A stretch of 43,691 nucleotides of DNA from an uncultured Lachnospiraceae bacterium (GTDB lineage: Bacteria > Bacillota > Clostridia > Lachnospirales > Lachnospiraceae), in NCBI GenBank assembly GCA_910588965.1, contig CAJUSO010000028.1, forward strand, positions 1-43,691. The letters run 5' to 3'. Made by a program: the position numbers and the translations under genes. The notes below the pieces were generated by a model. It had not been told where the DNA came from, made no database searches, and worked only from the letters and a program-made list of their open reading frames with translations. How positions within the stretch are numbered: position 1 is the stretch's first letter; every line of letters starts with the position of its first letter. Below are positions 38,529-43,691 of this stretch, in pieces.

Positions 38529-38618
38529 TCCAACTGGATTGCCAGCATATCCTCCGGGCTGGAAGCGTGTTTGGGATTAGGGAAATGTCAATAATACGGG
38601 CGGAAATGAAAACTTCTG

Positions 38619-38897
38619 TTGGTAGATTTCCACTGCCATACCGTATATAATCTATTTGAACCAAACAAAGGAGGCGATGCAGTTTCCGAAAAAATTGACT
38701 GGACAAAGGCATGGGGCAAAAAATACCCAATCCTCCTCACCTATCAAAAAGAGGTGGATTGGAAGGTGTATGCTGAGGAGTTAGGCCGCCTGCTGGAGCG
38801 TTTGGAAAAGCAGTATGGGTATAAGGAACTGGATGCATTCCTCGTCTTGAAGGATATCCTGGCATCCGTCTGGAAATCCAGGAAAAGCCAGAAATAG
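38619..38897 (+). CDS. Small protein of unknown function, start uncertain
   Basis: The frame is open from TTG 38619, but a TATAAT -10 (38646-38651) and strong AAAGGAGG (38667-38674) lie downstream of that codon, so translation should begin near 38677-38690. No ATG, GTG or TTG is in frame there. The ATG at 38677 is in another frame and would join this frame only if the A6 run at 38689-38694 had one more A. The readable protein (EKIDWTKAWGKKYPILLTYQ onward) is about 70 residues, helical and Lys/Glu-rich with KQYGYKELDAFLVLKDIL. A strong terminator follows. Family not recognised. It may be frameshifted or use a non-standard start. Confidence 0.5.
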   Translation: MVDFHCHTVYNLFEPNKGGDAVSEKIDWTKAWGKKYPILLTYQKEVDWKVYAEELGRLLERLEKQYGYKELDAFLVLKDILASVWKSRKSQK

Positions 38898-38922
38898 CAT
38901 AACAGGAGAGCCATCAGGGATT

Positions 38923-38962
38923 GGGGCTGTTGCACGGAGTGAATGGTGCGCAGCCCCTTTTT
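38923..38962 (+). terminator. Rho-independent terminator of the small gene
   Basis: GGGGCTG (38923-38929) pairs with CAGCCCC (38951-38957), extended by TGCAC (38931-38935) with GTGCG (38946-38950), and followed by TTTTT. The presence of promoter, Shine-Dalgarno and terminator makes the small gene its own transcription unit. Confidence 0.85.
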
Positions 38963-39022
38963 CCGTCAAAATAACTGCCAGCCTGGGGCAGTTTTGGTAT
39001 CCCTTATTTCTCCCTTGGGGTT

Positions 39023-39067
39023 TTAGAGGAATCTTAGAGGACTTGGGGGATTTTTCTATGGTAAGAT
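39023..39067 (+). promoter_or_regulatory. Transporter promoter with the response-regulator direct repeats
   Basis: TTAGAGGAATC (39023-39033) is followed directly by TTAGAGGACTT (39034-39044). A -10-like TAAGAT (39062-39067) preceded by TATGG lies 17 bases later. In the regulator's own promoter the corresponding gap is 6 bases, so the repeats are displaced by exactly one 11-bp unit and keep the same helical face. Confidence 0.75.
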
Positions 39068-39179
39068 AGGGACGTGCAAAAGAGAGGGAGTTACTTGGCC
39101 AAAAGCAGCTGGGCTGCCTAAGCGCTGGAATCTCCCGGCATGGCCATGCCAAAATGAAGATGGGAAAGGAGTATCTAGG

Positions 39180-41555
39180 ATGAAGAAAAGAAAATCTGTG
39201 TTATCCCCGCGGGCAAAGAGCCAAGCGCCTTGCCTGCGGCGGGGGATTTGGCGGAGGATTGCAATATGGGCGCTTGCCTTAACTTTGGCAGCATGCAGCC
39301 CGCCCCAACAGGAAAGCCCCAATCAGACTGCCGCGCCCCAGGCAAAGGCAGATGAAAACAGCACACCCCCCCAGGCAAAGGCAGATGAAGATAGCGCACC
39401 CCCCCAGGCAAAGGGCAGGTACAGGGAAGAAGGTATGGGGTTTCCGGTTCCCATATCCCATATTTACGATATTTCCTGCAAGGAGGGGCGGGTAGGGATT
39501 CTTTCAGAGGGAATCCCAGGTACATTTTTCTATTGTGAAAGTGCAGACGCAGGCGTATCCTGGCAGCAGAAGGAAATGCAGCCAGGCTTGCTGCCCGAGG
39601 GCTACCGGGTGGTTTCTGCCTGTTTGGGGGCAGGCGGGGAAATTTATGTGTCTGCTGGGAAGATGTCAGAAAACCCAATCGAAGAAAGGCGCGCGGTTGG
39701 GGAATATTCCTATTTTAAATTGGAAGAGACAGAGGGAGGTTTTTTGGCAAGCCCGCTTTCCTTAGAGACGCCGGCAGTGGAAGAAGGCTATGAGGAATAC
39801 GGCTTAAGGAGCCTTGCGGCGTCAGAAGATGGGAAATTATATGGCTTATGGAGCAAGCGGAAAGGGGAAGAGTCAGAATATGGGGTATATTGCTTTGATT
39901 TGGATGCAGGCGGCAAGGCTGCCTGGTCTAAGGAGACAAGAGTGGCGAATATTGCCCTGGCTGGGGAGACCCTTTATCTGGACGAACATGAGGGTATGGT
40001 GCAGGGGCTGGAAGCGTCTTCCGGGGAGAAAGAAAAGGAAATCCCGATGCGCTCGGCAGATTTTTTCTGTATGGACAGCCTTGCTGGGCAGAAGCTGTTT
40101 TATTGCAATGGAACAGGGATTTATGGGGCGGATGGGGATATGGCTTATACAGAACTGTTGGTGGACGGCGCATTGAGCAGCTTTTCTGATATCAGTTACA
40201 GCATCCAGGATTTCTGCTGTGTCAGCGAACAGGTATTTCTGGTCTTTTTGGAGGACGGGGAGGGGAAAATCCAGGGGCTGCGCTATGAGTATGACCCAAA
40301 ACTGCCGACCCGGCCGGAACAGGAACTGGTGGTATATTCCTTGGACAGCAATGACATAGTGAAAAAGTTGGTAGCAGATTTCCAGGCCTCCCATCCGGAT
40401 GTATATGTGAAATATGAGGTGGCAAGGCAGGAGGAAGGAATGGAAGATGCGGATGCCATCAATGTGCTGAATACGGAAATTTTGGCAGGGGATGGCCCGG
40501 ATGTTTTGATTTTGGACGGCCTTCCCTGGGAGGCTTATGGGGAAAAGGGGATCTTAGAGGATTTCAGCCAAGAGCTGGAAGGCAGCCTGAGGGAAGGGGA
40601 GGTGTTTTGCTCTGTTTTCGAGGCCTTGCAGACAGAGGGGGCGCAGTATGCCGTCCCGCTCTCCTTTTCCATCCCAGTGGTCATAGGGGAAAAGGAGCAG
40701 ATAGCCAAGATAGGCTCTTGGGAGGAGTTAGGGGAAGCAGTGGGGAAGGCGGCAGGGGAATCGCCGCTGGCCATCTGGGGGTTTTGGCCTTTTGCAATAA
40801 GTATTTCCTGGCAGGGGATATGCCAGGAGGACGGCAGCCTTTCAAAAGAAGCGCTGGAGAGATTCCTGGAAGCTGGGAAGAGGATTTGCGATGGGGTAAA
40901 AGAAAAGACAGGCGATGTAATGTACTTTTTTGATGAGATGGGGAATTGGGAAGACGGGGAAGGGAAGGTGCATCCCGGGGATGCATTTATTGCGGCGCCA
41001 GTCTGGGATTTGGTGTATGGAAATGCAGAGTTTGGGCTGGGATACCTTGGGGATATGAGGGATTTTACAGCTATTTCAGACCATATGCCAGGGCAGGATT
41101 TGGGATACCGGGTGATAGGGGAAGGAAGCTTCTGTGCCTTGGCGGCAGGCGTAAACAGCAAATCAAGGCAGGCAGGGCTGGGGAAGGAATTTTTGATGTT
41201 CGCGGTTAGCGAAGCAGAGCAGAGGGCGCTGAATGAACAGCTGCCAGGCGTAGAGCTGCAATTCCCAGTGAACCGGGCAGTTTGGGAGGAAGCCATAACA
41301 AAGCCGTCAGGGGATAAGATGGAAGCGTATGAAGATATTTTTGGGAAATTGGGGGGAACCTTTGCCTGGCCGGAAAAGGAGGCATTTGAAGATTTGGAAG
41401 AGGAAATCGCAGGGCTTAAATATCCGGCGCTGGAAGAGCGGGTAGTCCTGGACGCCGTGCTGGAGGGGGCGGAAGCTTACTTTTCCGGGGAAAAAGGGGT
41501 GGAAGACGCCGTGGGCAATATTATGCAGAAGCTGGAGTTATATTTGGCGGAATAA
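39180..41555 (+). CDS. Lipoprotein: propeller-like N-domain fused to an ABC solute-binding domain
   Basis: This 791-residue protein has a long basic n-region (1-26), a hydrophobic core and lipobox LAAC (C39), so it is surface-anchored. Residues about 52-76 are 11-residue tandem repeats (PPQAKADEDSA type) acting as a stalk. Residues about 85-365 contain repeating beta segments (GRVGILSEGIPGTFFYCESA, LYGLWSKRKGEES, LFYCNGTGIYGADG) that suggest a propeller or BNR-like sensor. From about 372 (ELVVYSLDSNDIVKKLVADF) it is a family-1 sugar-type solute-binding protein. It is followed by two MalF/MalG-type permeases. Part of the n-region is encoded by a copy of the palindromic repeat. Control by the adjacent two-component system is inferred from the promoter repeats. 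Confidence 0.85.
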   Translation: MKKRKSVLSPRAKSQAPCLRRGIWRRIAIWALALTLAACSPPQQESPNQTAAPQAKADENSTPPQAKADEDSAPPQAKGRYREEGMGFPVPISHIYDISCKEGRVGILSEGIPGTFFYCESADAGVSWQQKEMQPGLLPEGYRVVSACLGAGGEIYVSAGKMSENPIEERRAVGEYSYFKLEETEGGFLASPLSLETPAVEEGYEEYGLRSLAASEDGKLYGLWSKRKGEESEYGVYCFDLDAGGKAAWSKETRVANIALAGETLYLDEHEGMVQGLEASSGEKEKEIPMRSADFFCMDSLAGQKLFYCNGTGIYGADGDMAYTELLVDGALSSFSDISYSIQDFCCVSEQVFLVFLEDGEGKIQGLRYEYDPKLPTRPEQELVVYSLDSNDIVKKLVADFQASHPDVYVKYEVARQEEGMEDADAINVLNTEILAGDGPDVLILDGLPWEAYGEKGILEDFSQELEGSLREGEVFCSVFEALQTEGAQYAVPLSFSIPVVIGEKEQIAKIGSWEELGEAVGKAAGESPLAIWGFWPFAISISWQGICQEDGSLSKEALERFLEAGKRICDGVKEKTGDVMYFFDEMGNWEDGEGKVHPGDAFIAAPVWDLVYGNAEFGLGYLGDMRDFTAISDHMPGQDLGYRVIGEGSFCALAAGVNSKSRQAGLGKEFLMFAVSEAEQRALNEQLPGVELQFPVNRAVWEEAITKPSGDKMEAYEDIFGKLGGTFAWPEKEAFEDLEEEIAGLKYPALEERVVLDAVLEGAEAYFSGEKGVEDAVGNIMQKLELYLAE
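39234..39252. repeat. Palindromic repeat fragment inside a signal-peptide coding region, copy 3
   Basis: These 19 bases are identical to 9418-9436 (CTGCGGCGGGGGATTTGGC). GAGCCAA, which starts the element's outer arm, occurs just upstream at 39218, so the segment 39218-39252 looks like a shortened version with the inner hairpins deleted. It encodes the SQAPCLRRGIW part of the lipoprotein's unusually long n-region. Confidence 0.6.
39334..39417 (+). repeat. 33-bp tandem repeat, about 2.5 copies
   Basis: The phrase CCCAGGCAAAGGCAGATGA recurs with a 33-bp period (CCAGG at 39338, 39371 and 39404), encoding 11-residue units with PQAKADE. Copy number could vary between strains and would change the length of the lipoprotein stalk. 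Confidence 0.85.
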
Positions 41556-41569
41556 AGGGGGCGGGAGTG

Positions 41570-42412
41570 ATGGCAAAGAAAAAAGATTCCTGGAAGGAGG
41601 CGCTCTTCCTGCTGCCGAGCCTGCTAGGCGTGACGGTATTTGTGCTGGCGCCTTTTGTGGATGTGGCCCGGCGGTCTTTGATGGATGTCATGGGCGAGGA
41701 ATTTATTGGGATCCAGAATTACAGGGCGGTATTTACAAACCAGGCCTTTCAGCTGGCAATGAGGAATACCTTTAAGTTCCTGCTGGTATGCGTGCCGCTG
41801 CTGCTGGGGCTGTCTCTGCTGTTGGCGGCCGCCGCCTATTTTGGGAAGGGGCGCATCTATCAGAAAGTGTGCCTGTTGCCAATGGCAGTCCCCGTCGCTT
41901 CCCTGGCGTTCGTGTGGGAGATACTGTTCCATCCCAATGGCCTGGTGAACCGCTGCCTGGGGCTTTCCATCGACTGGCTGCATTCCCCCTATGCCTTTGG
42001 CGTGCTGGCAGCCAGCTTCTTGTGGAAACACATGGGGTATTTTGTAATCTTGTGGATAACAGGCCTGGAAGGCATCCCAAAGAGCCTATATGAGGCGGCG
42101 TCCCTGGATGGGGCGGGGGCTGCGGCAAAATTCCGGTATATTACGCTGCCGGGGCTGCGCCCCATGGCTTCTGCAGCTTTAGTGCTGGCCTTTACTGGGA
42201 CGTTGAAGTCCTACCGGGAAGCCTATCTGCTGGCAGGGGAATACCCCGATAAAAGCATATACATGGTACAGCATATGTTCCATAACTGGTTCCGGGAGAT
42301 GTCAATGGAAAAAATAGCGGCAGGAGCCGTTGTTATCCTGGTGGTTTTCGCCGCGGCAGTATATCCATTCCGCAAAAAAGGGGGTGGCAATCTTGAAACG
42401 CTTTGTCCTTAA
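41570..42412 (+). CDS. ABC sugar-transporter permease (MalF/UgpA type)
   Basis: This 280-residue protein has ATG 41570 preferred over the adjacent GTG, with a GGGGGCGGGAG purine stretch upstream. Six TM segments are visible, starting EALFLLPSLLGVTVFVLAP. The cytoplasmic EAA loop is clear: EAASLDGAGAAAKFRYITLP, the contact for the ATPase. It is predicted to form a heterodimer with the next permease to import the ligand of the lipoprotein at 39180. No ATPase gene is seen before the window ends, so a shared MsmK-like ATPase or a downstream gene is needed. Confidence 0.92.
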   Translation: MAKKKDSWKEALFLLPSLLGVTVFVLAPFVDVARRSLMDVMGEEFIGIQNYRAVFTNQAFQLAMRNTFKFLLVCVPLLLGLSLLLAAAAYFGKGRIYQKVCLLPMAVPVASLAFVWEILFHPNGLVNRCLGLSIDWLHSPYAFGVLAASFLWKHMGYFVILWITGLEGIPKSLYEAASLDGAGAAAKFRYITLPGLRPMASAALVLAFTGTLKSYREAYLLAGEYPDKSIYMVQHMFHNWFREMSMEKIAAGAVVILVVFAAAVYPFRKKGGGNLETLCP

Positions 42413-43250
42413 ATGGGGGGCAACAGGCCTGCTTGGGATGATGTGCATCCTGTCCTGCTTTCCGGTGCTCCTGCTCTTGGTGGGATCTGTAACCAGCCAG
42501 GGGGAATTGCTTGTGTACCTGCAGGGGATGTTTGGGGAAGGGGATAAGGTTTCCTTCCTGCTGTTCCCCTCTTTCCCCACCTTAAAGGGGTTCCTGGAAC
42601 TTTTTTTGGATTCTCCTGAATTTTATGTGATGTTTTGGAATTCTGCCAAGTTGGCAGGATGCATCCTGGCAGGGCAGATGCTAGTGTCCGTGCCGGCTGC
42701 CTGGGGGTTTTCCCGGTGGCATGGGAAGGTGGGCAGCCTGCTCTTTTCTATCTATACGGTTTTAATGCTGCTGCCGTTCCAGGTGACAATGCTGTCAAAT
42801 TATACTGTAATCCAGCGGCTTGGGATGCTGGATACGCATGCTGCCATCATATGGCCGGCTGTTTTCTCCACATTTCCTGTGTTTTTGGTTTACCGCTATT
42901 TCATTGGGATCCCAGAGGAAATATACGAGGCCTTTTCCTTAGAAAGCAGCAGCAGGCTCCGCCTATTCTGGCATATAGGCGTCCCAATGGCCATGCCTGG
43001 GGTGAAAGCAGCCCTTTTGCTGGGAGGGATAGAATACTGGAACATGGTGGAGCAGCCCATTTTATTCCTGAAGACGCCTTCCCTGTGGCCCTATACCCTA
43101 TGCCTGCCAGAAGCCAATAGTGAAAATATATCATATCTTTTTGCGTTCTCTTTGGCTGTGCTGGCCCCTATGTGCCTGGTAATGTTCTGGGGAAGGGAAG
43201 AAATCCAGGAAGGGATTGGGGCGCTGGCGCCGAAGGATTTGGGGGAATGA
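42393..43250 (+). CDS. ABC sugar-transporter permease (MalG type)
   Basis: The start at TTG 42393, preceded by AAGGGGGTGG, gives 285 residues and a 20-bp overlap with the first permease; a GTG at 42384 is the alternative. Six TM segments follow, with LLLVGSVTSQGELL after TM1, FWNSAKLAGCILAGQMLVSV and MLLPFQVTMLSNYTVI typical of MalG-like proteins. The EAA loop (IYEAFSLESSSRLRLFWHIG) is present but departs from the usual EAAxxDGA pattern at Asp/Gly, so ATPase coupling may be specialised. It is the third gene of the transporter operon. Confidence 0.9.
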   Translation: MKRFVLKWGATGLLGMMCILSCFPVLLLLVGSVTSQGELLVYLQGMFGEGDKVSFLLFPSFPTLKGFLELFLDSPEFYVMFWNSAKLAGCILAGQMLVSVPAAWGFSRWHGKVGSLLFSIYTVLMLLPFQVTMLSNYTVIQRLGMLDTHAAIIWPAVFSTFPVFLVYRYFIGIPEEIYEAFSLESSSRLRLFWHIGVPMAMPGVKAALLLGGIEYWNMVEQPILFLKTPSLWPYTLCLPEANSENISYLFAFSLAVLAPMCLVMFWGREEIQEGIGALAPKDLGE

Positions 43251-43394
43251 AGGAACAGCAAGGGCGGCAGCCTGGCAAGAGGATAGGCGCATGCCCCTAT
43301 GGGTCTAGGGAATGGCGGTGCATGCCGCAGGCTAGGAGGCCCAGCGGCCAGAGCCGGGCACGGCTGCAGAAGGATAAGGAAGAGGTGTTGGAAA

Positions 43395-43691
43395 ATGGAT
43401 TGGAAAAAATATTTGGCGCGTATGTCCCAGAATGAAAATGTCCATGTACTCCTGCTGTTTTTGGCAGGCATGGCAGTTTTGACCGTGCTTGCCAGGGTTG
43501 CGGATTCCTTTATGGTCCCGCAGGTGTCCGTCGGCAAGGCGGTGGAAATGAGGCTTCAGTACCCGATGGAGATAGAAGGGCGCATCCGGGCAAAAGGGGA
43601 ACAGGCCATGTATTGCAGGGAAAACCTCCGGGTTGCGCAGGTACTGGTACAAAAGGGGGATAGCGTAAAGAAAGGGGATGTGCTCTTTACG
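43395..43691 (+). CDS. Membrane-fusion (HlyD/RND-adaptor-like) protein, cut by window end
   Basis: The first 99 codons are visible. GGAAGAGGTG lies before ATG. There is an N-terminal TM anchor (VHVLLLFLAGMAVLTVLARV), then a strand-rich region and a lipoyl-like hairpin start (LVQKGDSVKKGDVLFT), the signature of periplasmic-adaptor or membrane-fusion proteins. In a Gram-positive this would link a permease or exporter to the wall side. Its place right after a sugar-type importer is unusual and may mark a second transport unit of the same operon. The rest lies outside the window. Confidence 0.8.
   Translation, partial: MDWKKYLARMSQNENVHVLLLFLAGMAVLTVLARVADSFMVPQVSVGKAVEMRLQYPMEIEGRIRAKGEQAMYCRENLRVAQVLVQKGDSVKKGDVLFT

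Noticed and set aside
39334..39417. CRISPR-like short repeats
   Set aside because: The 33-bp units are contiguous without unique spacers and are in frame within a lipoprotein, so this is a coding tandem repeat.
43247..43435. Possible 62-codon gene starting ATGA over the second permease stop
   Set aside because: The Arg/Gly/Pro-rich composition looks like an off-frame reading of GC-rich DNA, and it overlaps the better supported membrane-fusion gene by 41 bp. It stays possible because of the start-stop overlap.

Overview
The window looks like a chromosomal segment of an anaerobic Firmicute, most likely a Lachnospiraceae-type gut Clostridium. This is inferred from the strong AGGAGG ribosome sites, sigma-A promoters with 17-bp spacers, low-GC-Gram-positive families such as lepA-hemW, the obligate-anaerobe oxygen defence genes (flavodiiron protein, superoxide reductase), and large proteins resembling the Lachnospiraceae families DUF5717 and DUF5716. 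Most of the window is about 55% GC by sampled lines. The first 2 kb is clearly AT-richer.

Layout. (1) 1-2.1 kb: a small accessory island. Two near-identical 44-bp copies of a tRNA-Thr 3' end flank a YefM-YoeB toxin-antitoxin pair and an odd tRNA-like gene. A small coiled-coil protein follows. (2) 2.1-9.5 kb: oxygen defence and housekeeping. An acyl-CoA dehydrogenase/EtfA C-domain/rubredoxin fusion sits directly before a flavodiiron oxygen reductase. Then come lepA, hemW and a superoxide reductase. (3) 9.4-12.5 kb: a structured palindromic repeat, an XRE regulator, a lipoprotein, a VanZ-like protein and a CobD-like PLP enzyme. (4) 12.5-29.5 kb: a co-directional, tightly spaced block that starts at one strong promoter. 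Its first half is a large DUF5717-like helical-repeat protein, a DUF5716-like actin/Hsp70-fold protein, a TPR-like protein and a two-TM coiled-coil protein. Its second half is a SWIM zinc-finger protein, a HEAT-like protein, a MoxR AAA+ ATPase, a DUF5682-like protein, an AAA/PD-(D/E)XK protein and a VWA (MIDAS) protein. This is the best candidate for an undescribed system. (5) 29.6-33.5 kb: a ROK regulator, a zinc alcohol dehydrogenase and a GPH sugar symporter, with a dyad-symmetric candidate operator. (6) 33.5-36.3 kb: an orphan type IIG-like adenine methyltransferase with an N-terminal HTH, and an unknown protein on the opposite strand. (7) 36.3-43.7 kb: an OmpR-type two-component system, then a substrate-binding lipoprotein, two MalF/MalG-type permeases and the start of a membrane-fusion protein. 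The same 11-bp tandem direct repeat lies in the regulator's own promoter and in the transporter promoter, which ties the two together.

Functional names come from motifs read by eye and remembered family signatures. No database search was run. DUF assignments are recollections that need a profile search.
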